A DNA stretch of 41,072 nucleotides from BMS3Abin12 sp964487445. Lineage in GTDB: Bacteria > Pseudomonadota > Gammaproteobacteria > 21-64-14. Below the pieces are notes generated by a model. The model made no database searches, was not told the DNA's origin, and saw nothing but the letters and a program-made list of their open reading frames with translations. The stretch's first letter is position 1; each line of letters starts with the position of its first letter. Shown in pieces: positions 1 to 9,171 of the stretch. The translations under genes and the position numbers were made by a program. Location of the stretch: positions 1 to 41,072 of the forward strand of contig CAZAQG010000007.1 in assembly GCA_964487445.1 (NCBI GenBank). The letters run 5' to 3'.

Positions 1-24
1 AAACCGTGGTCTGTCCCCTATATT
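1..24. repeat. Possible REP/RAYT-type repeat end, cut by window edge
   Basis: The first bases read as a GTGGTCTGTCCCC motif directly 3' of the tRNA-Phe gene. Short GGGGACAGACCAC-type words are common at REP elements mobilised by REP-associated tyrosine transposases in Proteobacteria. Only one arm is visible, so a hairpin cannot be shown. This is a recollection of the motif class, not a match I could test. Confidence 0.3.
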
Positions 25-26
25 GA

Positions 27-102
27 TGGTGGCCAGGCGTGGAATCGAACCACGGACACGGGGATTTTCAGTCCCCTGCTCTACCGACTGAGCTACCTGG
101 CC
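27..102 (-). tRNA. tRNA-Phe (anticodon GAA)
   Basis: The reverse strand folds into a complete 76-nt cloverleaf. The acceptor GGCCAGG pairs with CCTGGCC, the anticodon stem GGGGA pairs with TCCCC around the loop CTGAAAA, and the T arm contains GTTCGATTC. The 3' CCA is encoded in the DNA (27-29). The anticodon GAA decodes Phe, and the body closely resembles the gammaproteobacterial pheV-type tRNA. A sigma70-type promoter lies just upstream at 142-170. Confidence 0.96.
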
Positions 103-141
103 GATGGTGTGCCCGCGGCGGGCGGGGCGAAAAGGGTCCTC

Positions 142-170
142 ATTTAAGCCGGAACGGCCTGTCCCGTCAA
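142..170 (-). promoter_or_regulatory. Sigma70-type promoter for tRNA-Phe
   Basis: On the minus strand TTGACG (170-165) and TTAAAT (147-142) are separated by exactly 17 nt. The -10 box ends 40 nt before the mature tRNA 5' end, leaving room for a short leader that RNase P would remove. It sits between yggX and the tRNA, so the tRNA can be transcribed independently of the mutY-yggX operon. Confidence 0.65.
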
Positions 171-410
171 GCGAGGATCGGCGGGGGTCACTTGCCGCCG
201 GGCATCTCGGCGCCTTCGCCGAAGAAGAACGCCTCCATCTGCTGCTCGAGGTATTTGCGGGCGTCGGGATCCACCGACGAGAGGCGGTTTTCGTTGATGA
301 GTATGGTCTGGTGGCTCAGCCACATCCGCCACGCCTCCTTCGAGACGCCCTCGTAGATCTTCTTGCCGAGTTCGCCGGGGTAGGGCGGGATGTCGAGCCC
401 GTCGGCCTCT

Positions 411-1516
<1,106 letters not shown>

Positions 1517-1520
<4 letters not shown>

Positions 1521-2116
1521 GGTGCGGGCACCGGGTGCGCGCCCGGACCTTCTCCGGCGCTCGCGAGCCGCTCCAGGGTCGCCGCGGTGCGCAGCGCCTC
1601 GTCGCGCATCTTGCGGCGGATGAGCCACGGGCCGATGATCGGCGGGACCCAGAAGGACGGGACGATCACGGCCTCGAGGTCGAGCCGGCAGGCACGCGCT
1701 CCGCGCGGGACGATCCGCCAGCGCGCCAGACCGTAGCGAAAGTCGCTGAGTGCGGGCACCGTCACGGCGACGATCTCGCCGTCGGCGCGCGCCCGCACGT
1801 CCTGCACTTGGTGCACATCGAAGCAGAAGAAGGCGATGCAGCCGCGCACCACGGTGCGCACGCGGGTGACGCCGTCCTTGCGGGCAAGCACCTTGCTCTC
1901 GACGATGGCGGGATTGAGTCGTGCGAGATGCGCATAGTCGGTGATGATCGCACGCAACTCGCGCGCCGGCATCTCCAGGTTCATGCGCATGGCGAGTCGG
2001 TAGCGGTCCCCGTGGCGCTCGACCCGCAGGCCCACGACACCGGCCGCGCGCGCGACGCCCGCGAACAGCAGGCAGCCGGCGAGAACCCAACGTAGGCTAG
2101 CGGAACAGGTTTTCAA
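1517..2116 (-). CDS. SRPBCC (START-like) secreted protein
   Basis: A protein of about 199 residues with a hydrophobic leader (LAGCLLFAGVARA) that looks like a Sec signal peptide. The body resembles the SRPBCC/polyketide-cyclase fold: an ELRAIITDYAHLARLNP segment, strands with VRTVVRGC, and the IGPWLIRRKM C-terminal helix. Such periplasmic proteins are thought to bind hydrophobic ligands; the ligand is unknown. The start is uncertain: TTG at 2116 overlaps asmA by 20 bp, whereas the first ATG (2182) would overlap by 86 bp. The stop overlaps the mutY start by 4 bp, so it belongs to the asmA-mutY-yggX operon. Confidence 0.75.
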
Positions 2117-4115
2117 GTCCCTTGGGGAGCTTTTCCCGGAGCCGGCGTTCGAGTTTCCGCTCGACCTTGTGACGCACTTCATTCTTGAGGACCGCCGCGA
2201 GATCGACCCGGAAACGCGGTTGCCGGAACGTGCCGGTCACGCGCACCGGGACGGTGAGCCCCTTGAGTCGGCCGCCCGCCGCCCCGGCGCCGCATCGCAC
2301 CGGATCGAGAAACGTCGCCTCGAGCCGGTAGTCGAGGGTCCGGTTCACGAGGTTCGCGGTACCGGCCCCGGTGGCGCGCAGCACGGGCGAGGTGAGCAGG
2401 AGGTCGCGGTTGCGCAGCACCCCGCCGGTGATGGCGGCGTTGGCCGTGAGACTGCCGAATTCGGTGCGCGGCGGGACGGCGGGCGGCGGCGGACGGCGCT
2501 TATAGAGCGCCCAGGCGGTGCACACCACGTGCGTGAGGTTGACGCCCTCGAACGCCCCGTTTTTGAGGGCCAACCCGACCTTGCCGTCGAGGGTGCGACG
2601 CAGGCGTGCGACGTCGTCCCCGCGCGCGGTGAGCCGCGCGTAGAGATCGCCGGTACCCGACACCTTGCGCACGCCGGCGAGGTCCCGGACGAGCGCGCCG
2701 ACATGAACGCCCTCGAGGTGTTCGTTCATCGACAGGCGCGGCACCCGGGCGCCGGCGTCCAGCCCGACGTCGCCCGAATAGGTGCCCCCGTAGAGCCGCG
2801 CGGTGACCGGGTGGACCCGCAGGTCGCCGTTTCTGGAGCGCACCGTCACCCGGATGTTCTTGGAGTGCAGCTTGAAGGCGGTGAGTTCGCCGATGCGCAG
2901 CGTCCCATCGAGATCGAACTTGCGTAGCACACCCAGCGGGAGGGTTCCGGCGGCGCCCGCCGCGACGCCACCCGGAGTAACCGGGGCGGCCGGGGGGACC
3001 GAGGCCGGCGCCGCGGCGGCGGGTGCCTTGCCGCCGCGACCTTTCGCAGGCGGCGGCAGGTAGCGGTCGAGGTCCAGGCGATCCATGTCGAGTGCGAACG
3101 ACACCGAGGGGCGGGCGAAGCGGCGCACCGCGAACCTGCCGGTGAGGTGCGTGTCATCGAGCGTGAGGCTCAGCGGGTTCACGGCGAGCCGGTCCGGCGT
3201 CGATACGAAACCGAATTCGGCGGAGGCGTTCGTCAGCGCCTTGGGATCGGCGGTCCGCGGCACGGACAGGCCCAGTTCCGGGAACCGCCGGCGCGGATCG
3301 AAGTCCGCGATCTCGAATCGGCCCCGCAGGTGCGGCGCGGACAGGACCTGCGTGCCGGAAACGTCCCCGGTGAGCTTGAGATCCCCGAGGTCGGCGACCA
3401 ACCCCTTCAGGGTCAGCGTCCGGCGCCCAAGGTCGAAGGTCACCCCGCTGCGCAGTCGCACTTTCACACCCGCCTTGGGCAGGGCCTTGCCGGTGAGCAC
3501 GAACCCCAGGTTCACATGGAACGAACGTCCCGAGCGGATCGCACCGGTGGTGAGGTTCAGGTCCCGCACCTCATAGCGGGTGCCCGAGCGGCGGTCGTTC
3601 CAGCGCAGCGTCGCGTCGATCACCCGCACCCCGCCGATCGCCAGCGCCGCGATGGGCGGTACACCGCTACCCCGTGCCGATTCGGTGGATGACGGCTTGG
3701 TCGCGGCGCCCGGACGCCCGAATCCCGTCCAGTTCGGCCGGCCGTCGCGGTTGCGCTCCAGGTTCAGGACCAACCCGTCGAGGACCACCGTGCCGAGTTC
3801 CACGCGCCTGTCCAGGAGCGGCAGCAGTTTTACGCGCAGCTCGCCGGAGGCGACCTTGGCGAACGGCGCGCCCGGGAAACCCGGCGGATTGCTCAGCCGG
3901 GTCGGACCGAGCCGCAGTCCGAGCCACGGAAACACCGAGAGCTTGATGTCGCCCTGCAGCGTGAGTTGCCGGCCGGTCCTCGCCTTGACCAACGCCTCGA
4001 TCCGCGGTTTATAGTCGTTGGGATTGACGAAGATCGGGATCAGGACGGCCGCGGCGATGACCACCGCCACCAACACGCCCACGATCCAGGCGATCACCTT
4101 CAGCAACGCGCGCAT
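2097..4115 (-). CDS. AsmA family protein
   Basis: A 672-residue inner-membrane-anchored protein of the AsmA/TamB superfamily, whose members are implicated in outer-membrane biogenesis and lipid transport. One N-terminal transmembrane helix (about 5-30) is followed by the family signature FVNPNDYKPRIEALVKARTG, then a long beta-rich periplasmic body. A Pro/Ala-rich linker (about 355-385) splits the AsmA N-terminal region from the AsmA_2-like C-terminal region, where GNGAFEGVNL-like wording appears as KNGAFEGVNL. It is the first gene of the leftward operon with the SRPBCC protein, mutY and yggX. Confidence 0.9.
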   Translation of the reverse strand: MRALLKVIAWIVGVLVAVVIAAAVLIPIFVNPNDYKPRIEALVKARTGRQLTLQGDIKLSVFPWLGLRLGPTRLSNPPGFPGAPFAKVASGELRVKLLPLLDRRVELGTVVLDGLVLNLERNRDGRPNWTGFGRPGAATKPSSTESARGSGVPPIAALAIGGVRVIDATLRWNDRRSGTRYEVRDLNLTTGAIRSGRSFHVNLGFVLTGKALPKAGVKVRLRSGVTFDLGRRTLTLKGLVADLGDLKLTGDVSGTQVLSAPHLRGRFEIADFDPRRRFPELGLSVPRTADPKALTNASAEFGFVSTPDRLAVNPLSLTLDDTHLTGRFAVRRFARPSVSFALDMDRLDLDRYLPPPAKGRGGKAPAAAAPASVPPAAPVTPGGVAAGAAGTLPLGVLRKFDLDGTLRIGELTAFKLHSKNIRVTVRSRNGDLRVHPVTARLYGGTYSGDVGLDAGARVPRLSMNEHLEGVHVGALVRDLAGVRKVSGTGDLYARLTARGDDVARLRRTLDGKVGLALKNGAFEGVNLTHVVCTAWALYKRRPPPPAVPPRTEFGSLTANAAITGGVLRNRDLLLTSPVLRATGAGTANLVNRTLDYRLEATFLDPVRCGAGAAGGRLKGLTVPVRVTGTFRQPRFRVDLAAVLKNEVRHKVERKLERRLREKLPKGLENLFR

Positions 4116-4461
4116 GGGCTGATCCTGGAACGTATTTCGTAACGTGTCCGGCGAATCGGTCCCGCGCGGAATGATGAAAGCGCTCCGAAGCGGGCATATC
4201 TATGCAGTATAGCACCGTGCAATCGTTCGCCGAACGGGTCCGGGCGGACCTTGATTTCCATCAGGGCGGGTGTGATGATCGGGATGAGCGTCGGCCCGAC
4301 TCGGCGCCCTTCCTTCACGTGAAGTGCGCTCCGATTCGAATGTGCCGGGAATCGCGCATGGATCCGATCGCAGGCCTCCCGACGAGGCCGGAAAGCGTCG
4401 AAATTCCGAGCCGTAGTCGCGGCCTTCGCTTCCCCCTTGTGTGCAATGCAGGAGGACCGGC
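4116..4461. other. Divergent intergenic region asmA / host-attachment gene
   Basis: I see no gene in these 346 bp. They hold the extended -10 box for asmA and a perfect 12-bp palindrome CTTCACGTGAAG at 4313-4324 that could be an operator for the rightward gene. A strong AGGAGG Shine-Dalgarno at 4450-4455 precedes the ATG at 4462. Confidence 0.5.
4206..4214 (-). promoter_or_regulatory. Extended -10 promoter element upstream of asmA
   Basis: The minus strand reads TGCTATACT, an extended -10 box (TG, one base, TATACT). The hexamer 17 nt upstream, TTCGGC, is a poor -35, which is usual for extended -10 promoters. It lies about 90 bp before the asmA start in an otherwise empty intergenic region. 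Confidence 0.45.
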
Positions 4462-4959
4462 ATGAATGGATACTGCGTGGTGGCGGCGGCCGGCGGCCGC
4501 GCCCGGCTGTTCACTTTGGAACCGGCGCGGCACCCGGAGGTGGAGTCCGGCCCCAACCTCGTGGAACAGCGGGATCTGGTCGACCCCGAACGGGAATCCT
4601 CCGGGCAGGAGTTGTGGGCGAACGCGAAGTCGGGACGCAACCGCGCCCCCGGCGGCGGACCCGCGCACGGCTACGACGACCATCGCGAGCAACACCGTGA
4701 CGAGTCCGAGCGACGTTTTGCCCGCCAGGTCGCGCAGGAGGCGCTACGCTTGGCCCGGGAGCAGGCCACCCGAACGATCGTGCTGGCCGCGGAGAAGCGC
4801 ATGCTCGGCTTCATGCGCGAGGCGCTGGATTCCCTCGCGCGCGAAGGCGTGGCGGTGCGCGAACTCGCCAAGGACTTGAGCAAACTCCCGCCGCTGGATT
4901 TGCACGAACACTTGGCGCGCGAAGGGCTGATCCCTGCGCGGCGCAGCCCGGTTACGTAG
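4462..4959 (+). CDS. Host attachment protein-like (baeRF12-type)
   Basis: A 165-residue protein resembling the Host_attach family, small cytosolic proteins related to bacterial archaeo-eukaryotic release factor (baeRF) domains, originally named from Agrobacterium plant attachment. The N-terminus (YCVVAAAGGRARLFTLE) fits the family's first strand with its ARLF motif. The middle is polar and probably flexible, followed by an FARQVAQEALRLAREQ helix and a DLSKLPPLDLHEHL end. The ATG at 4462 is chosen because AGGAGG stands 6 nt upstream. The true molecular role is unknown, and it has no operon partner. Confidence 0.75.
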   Translation: MNGYCVVAAAGGRARLFTLEPARHPEVESGPNLVEQRDLVDPERESSGQELWANAKSGRNRAPGGGPAHGYDDHREQHRDESERRFARQVAQEALRLAREQATRTIVLAAEKRMLGFMREALDSLAREGVAVRELAKDLSKLPPLDLHEHLAREGLIPARRSPVT

Positions 4960-5026
4960 CGCCGTCATCCGCAGCAGGGCCGGGACCGGCCGCCGGCGCG
5001 CAACCACGCCCCGGCGGGATCGCGGT

Positions 5027-5842
5027 CTACGTTGCCGCCGGCGGCGCGACGTCGGCCATCCGTCGGTGCAGCCGCGCGAGGAACCCCTCGATGCGGCGTG
5101 CATTGACCCCCAGATCGCCGTGACCGGTGCGGGACTCGGAGCGCAGATCCACTCGCGCGCCATGCGGCGTGGCGCGGATCCGCACTACGATATCGTCCTT
5201 GAATCCGAACCAGAAGGTGGTGGCGATTGCCTCGATGCGCCCTTGCGCGGGCTCGGCGGCGACGATCCGCCAGCCCATCGCGCGCGCCACCGCCAGTGCC
5301 CGGCGGAAGACCTGCGGGACTCCCGCCCGGTACCGGGCGGGGCGCACCCCGGGATAGGCCCGGGCCTGGAGCGCCGCGACCGCCGGCCCCCCGTACACCG
5401 GCGAATCGGGCGCGTCGCGCCTCAGCGGCAGGATCGCGACGAATTGCGGGGGATCGGCGGGATCGGTGGTGATGTCATGGATCATCGGCAGCGTGCGGGC
5501 GCGGTCGATGTGCGACCAGGGGATCCAAACCGTGGCGGTGGCCAGCACCAGGCCGAGAAGGGCCCACGCGAACGTACCCCAGGCGCGGCCCAGGGGCGCG
5601 AGCGCGACCCCGACGAGCGAGAGCGCACCCGCCGCCAGGGCACCGTACACCGACCATTGCAGGATCTCGAAGCCGATGCCGAAACGCCACCAGCCCCATC
5701 GGTGACCGAGCCCGGCGAGCAGCGCCGTCAGGGCGCACAGTACGGCGAAGGCGAAGCCCGCGCGCGGCACGGGACACACCGCCCAGCGCAAGCGCTCGCG
5801 GCGGCTCGCCGCCGGTCCCAGCCTGGCCGCACTCTGTCCCAT
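5027..5842 (-). CDS. DUF1499 domain membrane protein
   Basis: A 271-residue protein with three predicted transmembrane helices (about 28-47, 62-84, 88-108) followed by a soluble DUF1499 domain. The family hallmark MIHDITTDPADPPQF follows the last helix. A YPGVRPARYRAG segment, a WRIVA strand and an IEAIATTFWFGFKDDIVVRI stretch complete the domain. DUF1499 proteins have no established biochemical function. The gene stands alone between a convergent host-attachment-like gene and the tRNA-Gly gene, which is transcribed towards it. Confidence 0.88.
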   Translation of the reverse strand: MGQSAARLGPAASRRERLRWAVCPVPRAGFAFAVLCALTALLAGLGHRWGWWRFGIGFEILQWSVYGALAAGALSLVGVALAPLGRAWGTFAWALLGLVLATATVWIPWSHIDRARTLPMIHDITTDPADPPQFVAILPLRRDAPDSPVYGGPAVAALQARAYPGVRPARYRAGVPQVFRRALAVARAMGWRIVAAEPAQGRIEAIATTFWFGFKDDIVVRIRATPHGARVDLRSESRTGHGDLGVNARRIEGFLARLHRRMADVAPPAAT

Positions 5843-6012
5843 GGGTACCTCGTATATCGTTTGTTGGAGGCGATTCGCCTCTCCGGCCTTCCGCGCCCGC
5901 CCGCCGAACGGACCCGATCGGCCGATGCGTCTCCGCGATTGCGAACCCCGCGACCCGCCTCCGGCACACAGACCGTCCGCGATGATTGCCTTACAAACGC
6001 TCCGGGATCGGT

Positions 6013-6086
6013 TGGAGCGGGTGAAGGGAATCGAACCCTCGTCATCAGCTTGGGAAGCTGAGGTTCTACCATTGAACTACACCCGC
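6013..6086 (-). tRNA. tRNA-Gly (anticodon CCC)
   Basis: The reverse strand gives a 74-nt cloverleaf. The acceptor GCGGGTG pairs with CACCCGC, the D loop contains TTCAATGGTAGA, and the anticodon stem TCAGC/GCTGA encloses the loop TTCCCAA. The T arm carries GGTTCGATTC, with discriminator T and encoded CCA (6013-6015). The anticodon CCC reads GGG, and the body closely resembles the E. coli glyU tRNA. An excellent sigma70 promoter stands just upstream. Confidence 0.96.
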
Positions 6087-6101
6087 AGTCCCGGCGCACT
6101 A

Positions 6102-6130
6102 TTGATAGCGTCTGCGCAGCCTCCTGTCAA
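6102..6130 (-). promoter_or_regulatory. Sigma70-type promoter for tRNA-Gly
   Basis: On the minus strand a consensus -35 TTGACA (6130-6125) and TATCAA (6107-6102) are separated by exactly 17 nt. The -10 ends 15 nt before the mature tRNA, so the leader would be very short. This is the strongest promoter-like sequence in the window. Confidence 0.75.
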
Positions 6131-6181
6131 AGGGTGCGCGCGCGCCCTTCCGCGAGGCCGGCGCCCCGGTGAGGCGGTGCT

Positions 6182-6190
6182 TGGTATAAT
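6182..6190 (+). promoter_or_regulatory. Extended -10 promoter for thiS-thiG-trmB
   Basis: TGGTATAAT is a consensus extended -10 element 39 nt upstream of the thiS ATG, with no recognisable -35. The resulting leader (about 33 nt) is too short to hold a TPP riboswitch, so this thi operon seems not to use the common THI-box control. Confidence 0.6.
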
Positions 6191-6229
6191 ATAGACGATA
6201 CCATACAAGATTCGTGCAGAGTGGCCGGA

Positions 6230-6430
6230 ATGGAAATCTACCTCAACGGAGAGCCGCGACAGGTCGCCGACGGCATCAACGCCGCGCAGCTCATCGAGGA
6301 GCTGGCGCTCGCCGGGCGGCGCGTCGCCGTGGAAGTGAACCGCGAAATCGTGCCACGCGGCGCCTATGCGCAGCACCGCCTGCGCGCCGGCGACCGGATC
6401 GAGGTGGTCCGCGCCATCGGCGGCGGCTGA
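6230..6430 (+). CDS. thiS: Thiamine biosynthesis sulfur carrier ThiS
   Basis: A 66-residue ubiquitin-like sulfur carrier. After adenylation by ThiF, its C-terminal Gly-Gly is converted to the thiocarboxylate that feeds sulfur to ThiG. The sequence shows MEIYLNGEPRQV, the RVAVEVNREIVPR core strand found in ThiS, and the end AIGGG with the required Gly-Gly. The ATG at 6230 is preferred over an in-frame GTG 9 bp upstream because MEIYLNGE is the normal family N-terminus. thiG follows 60 bp downstream. Confidence 0.93.
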   Translation: MEIYLNGEPRQVADGINAAQLIEELALAGRRVAVEVNREIVPRGAYAQHRLRAGDRIEVVRAIGGG

Positions 6431-6437
6431 ATCCCGC

Positions 6438-6456
6438 GGTCCCGGCCTTCGGGACC
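6438..6456 (+). promoter_or_regulatory. Intercistronic stem-loop between thiS and thiG
   Basis: GGTCCCG and CGGGACC form a perfect 7-bp stem around a 5-nt loop, beginning 7 nt after the thiS stop. There is no T-tract, so it is not a classical terminator. It may stabilise the short thiS message or set the thiS:thiG ratio. The role is inferred only from position. Confidence 0.4.
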
Positions 6457-6490
6457 GTCCCCTGCAACCTCAGCGAGGACATCGATCACC

Positions 6491-7315
6491 ATGTCGAGTG
6501 TCATTCACACCCCGCTCCGCGGCGAGCCTGCCGACCACGCGGATCCGCTGACCGTAGCCGGCGCGACCTATCGCTCGCGCCTCCTGGTCGGTACCGGCAA
6601 GTACCGGGACCTGGACGAGACACGGCGCGCGGTGGAAGCCAGCGGCGCACAGATCGTCACGGTCGCCATCCGCCGCACCAACATCGGCCAGGATCCGAAC
6701 GAACCGAACCTGCTCGAGGCCCTGCCGCCGGACCGCTACACGCTGTTGCCGAATACCGCGGGTTGCTACACGGCCGAGGACGCCGTGCGCACCTGCCGTC
6801 TGGCCCGCGAGCTGCTCGATGGGCACGACTTGGTGAAGCTCGAAGTCCTGGGCGACAAGAAGACGCTGTACCCCGACATCGAGCAGACGATCAGGGCGGC
6901 GCGCGAATTGATACACGACGGCTTCAAGGTCATGGTCTACACCAATGACGACCCGATCGCCGCGCGGCGCTTCGAGGAGATGGGCTGCATCGCGGTGATG
7001 CCGCTCGCCGCGCCGATCGGCTCGGGCCTCGGAATCCGCAACCCCTACAACATTCGCACCATCGTCGAGAACGCGAACGTGCCGATCCTGGTCGACGCCG
7101 GCGTGGGGACCGCCTCGGACGCGGCGATCGCCATGGAACTCGGCTGCGACGGGGTGCTCATGAATACCGCCATCGCCGGTGCGCGCGACCCCGTGCTCAT
7201 GGCCGGGGCGATGAGAAAAGCGGTGGAGGCGGGGCGCGAGGCGTATCTTGCGGGCCGCATTCCGCGCAAGCGTTACGCAAACGCCTCCTCACCGATCGAG
7301 GGCACGTTCTTTTGA
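6491..7315 (+). CDS. thiG: Thiazole synthase ThiG
   Basis: A 274-residue TIM-barrel enzyme that forms the thiazole phosphate of thiamine from 1-deoxy-D-xylulose 5-phosphate, dehydroglycine and ThiS thiocarboxylate. The Schiff-base Lys116 lies in DLVKLEVLGD. The family motifs SRLLVGTGKY (about 29-38), TVAIRRTN, MPLAAPIGSG and PILVDAGVGTASDAA are all present, and the length is typical. The last bases overlap the trmB start codon. The N-terminal 20 residues are poorly conserved extension. Confidence 0.96.
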   Translation: MSSVIHTPLRGEPADHADPLTVAGATYRSRLLVGTGKYRDLDETRRAVEASGAQIVTVAIRRTNIGQDPNEPNLLEALPPDRYTLLPNTAGCYTAEDAVRTCRLARELLDGHDLVKLEVLGDKKTLYPDIEQTIRAARELIHDGFKVMVYTNDDPIAARRFEEMGCIAVMPLAAPIGSGLGIRNPYNIRTIVENANVPILVDAGVGTASDAAIAMELGCDGVLMNTAIAGARDPVLMAGAMRKAVEAGREAYLAGRIPRKRYANASSPIEGTFF

Positions 7316-8073
7316 ATCTGCGAGCGCACCGCGCCATGGGTGCGACGCGGGAGTCGGGAATCGGCGGGGATGCCGTCGCCCCCTCGCCCGGAGAGAAGCT
7401 GCGGCGTCGCGTGCGCAGCTTCGTGCGCCGCGAAGGACGCATGACCCGCGCCCAACGCCGCGCACTCGCCACCCTGTGGACCCGGTTCGGTATCGACCTC
7501 CCGGACGGGGCGCTCGATCTCGACGCCTGTTTCGGACGCCGCGCCCCGCGCGTCCTGGAGATCGGTTTCGGCGACGGCGAGGCGCTCGCCGCCCTCGCCC
7601 GCCAACACCCGGAACTCGACTGCCTGGGGATCGAGGTGCATCGCCCGGGGGTCGGGCACCTGCTCCTGCAACTGGAGTCCGAGGGGATCGGCAACGTGCG
7701 TGTGGTGTGCGCCGACGCCGCCGAGGTGTTGGAGCGCCACCTGTCCGACGCATCGCTGGAGCGGATGCTGCTGTTCTTCCCGGACCCATGGCCCAAGAAA
7801 CGCCACCACAAGCGCCGCATCGTACAGCCGGCCTTCGCCGAGCTGGCGCGCCGCCGGCTCAAACCGGGCGGGCGCCTGGAGATGGCCACCGACTGGGAGG
7901 ACTACGCCCGCCATATGCGGGAGGTGATGGAAGCCGACGCGGGCTTCGAGAACCTGGCCGGTGTCGGGCGCTACGCGCCGCGGCCCGACGATCGACCGCC
8001 GACCCGCTTCGAACGCCGCGGGGAACGTCTCGGCCACCGCGTCTGGGACTTGGTGTTCGCGCGACGGCGGTAG
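7312..8073 (+). CDS. trmB: tRNA (guanine-N7-)-methyltransferase TrmB
   Basis: A 253-residue class I SAM-dependent enzyme making m7G46 in tRNA variable loops. The SAM-binding motif RVLEIGFGDGEAL (about 79-91), GIEVHRPGVG, the catalytic FFPDPWPKKRHHKRR segment and a late TDWEDYARHM are all present. I take TTG at 7312 as the start: it overlaps the thiG stop as TTGA, and GAGGG stands 9 nt upstream. An in-frame ATG at 7336 without a Shine-Dalgarno is the alternative. The thiG-trmB arrangement recurs in gammaproteobacteria. Confidence 0.94.
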   Translation: MNLRAHRAMGATRESGIGGDAVAPSPGEKLRRRVRSFVRREGRMTRAQRRALATLWTRFGIDLPDGALDLDACFGRRAPRVLEIGFGDGEALAALARQHPELDCLGIEVHRPGVGHLLLQLESEGIGNVRVVCADAAEVLERHLSDASLERMLLFFPDPWPKKRHHKRRIVQPAFAELARRRLKPGGRLEMATDWEDYARHMREVMEADAGFENLAGVGRYAPRPDDRPPTRFERRGERLGHRVWDLVFARRR

Positions 8074-8181
8074 TTCCCACTCGAAACGGCACCGGGACTG
8101 TCCGTGCCACGCCGCACCGCCGACGCAAAGGCTTGTGGGTAAAGCGGGTCGTAGGGCAGAATTGCGGATTGCCCGGCCTCC

Positions 8182-8215
8182 GGGATCCCCGGCGCGTTCG
8201 CCCGCGCCGGATCCC
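8182..8215 (+). promoter_or_regulatory. GC-rich stem-loop upstream of prk
   Basis: GGGAT plus CCGGCGCG pair with CGCGCCGG plus ATCCC, giving a 13-bp stem with a 2-nt bulge and a short TTCGCC loop. It ends 38 bp before the prk ATG. Without a T-tract it is a weak terminator candidate for trmB. It would also lie in the prk leader if transcription starts upstream. Confidence 0.4.
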
Positions 8216-8253
8216 AGGATGGCCGCCGAACATATTGGATTCAGGAGTGGCAT

Positions 8254-9132
8254 ATGTCGGAACAACACCCCATCATCGCGGTGACGGGCTCCTCCGGAGC
8301 CGGCACGAGCACCGTCAAGCGCGCCTTCGAGCACATCTTCCGCCGCATGGGGAGCAACCCGGTGATCGTGGAGGGCGACAGCTTCCACCGCTACGACCGC
8401 CAGGAGATGAAAAAGGCGATCGCCGAGGCGCAGGCCGAGCACCGCAACGTCAGCCACTTCGGCCCCGAGGGGAACCTCTTCGAACACCTCGAAGCCCTGT
8501 TCCGCGAATACGGCGAAAGCGGGGGGGGACAGCGTCGCTTCTATCTCCACAGTGAGGAAGAGGCGGCCCCGTACAACCAGGAGCCGGGCACCTTCACTCC
8601 GTGGGAGCCGATTCCGCCGGATACCGATCTGCTTTTCTACGAGGGACTGCACGGCGGGGTCGTGACCGACAAGGTCAACGCCGCGCGCCACGTGGATACC
8701 CTCGTGGGAGTCGCGCCGATCGTCAATCTCGAGTGGATCCAGAAGATCCACCGCGACTGCAAGGAGCGCGGCTACAGCGCCGAGGCGGTCACGGATACGA
8801 TCCTGCGCCGCATGTACGACTACGTCCACTACATCACGCCGCAGTTCTCGCGCACCCACATCAACTTTCAGCGGGTACCCACGGTGGACACCTCCAACCC
8901 GTTCATCGCCCGGGAGATCCCCTCACCGGACGAGAGTTTCGTGGTGATCCGCTTCCGCAACCCAAAGTCCGCGGATTTCCCCTATCTGTTGCGTATGCTC
9001 CACGACTCCTTCATGTCGCGGCCCAACACGATCGTGGCGCCGGCCGGCAAGATGGGGTTCGCCATGGAGATCATCCTGACGCCGATCATCGAACGGCTGA
9101 TGGAGAACCGGCGCAAGACCCGCCGGGCCTGA
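8254..9132 (+). CDS. prk: Phosphoribulokinase (bacterial class I)
   Basis: A 292-residue kinase that phosphorylates ribulose 5-phosphate to ribulose 1,5-bisphosphate, the step that supplies RuBisCO in the Calvin-Benson-Bassham cycle. The P-loop GSSGAGTS is at 12-19, VIVEGDSFHRYDR holds the catalytic Asp42, and LLFYEGLHGGV marks the Walker-B region. The size and the MSEQHPIIAVTG start are those of proteobacterial PrkB-type enzymes, not the longer plant/cyanobacterial form. An AGGAG lies 6 nt before the ATG. A run of eight G (8521-8528) encodes Gly-Gly-Gly and could be slippage-prone. No other CBB gene is adjacent. Confidence 0.96.
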   Translation: MSEQHPIIAVTGSSGAGTSTVKRAFEHIFRRMGSNPVIVEGDSFHRYDRQEMKKAIAEAQAEHRNVSHFGPEGNLFEHLEALFREYGESGGGQRRFYLHSEEEAAPYNQEPGTFTPWEPIPPDTDLLFYEGLHGGVVTDKVNAARHVDTLVGVAPIVNLEWIQKIHRDCKERGYSAEAVTDTILRRMYDYVHYITPQFSRTHINFQRVPTVDTSNPFIAREIPSPDESFVVIRFRNPKSADFPYLLRMLHDSFMSRPNTIVAPAGKMGFAMEIILTPIIERLMENRRKTRRA

Positions 9133-9171
9133 ACGGCCGCCCGCGCGCCGCATCGCCATCCGGAGACGCGC

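Noticed and set aside
6087..6229. TPP riboswitch before thiS
   Set aside because: The conserved THI words (CUGAGA, ACCUGA) are absent, and the tRNA-Gly promoter plus the thiS -10 box fill the space.
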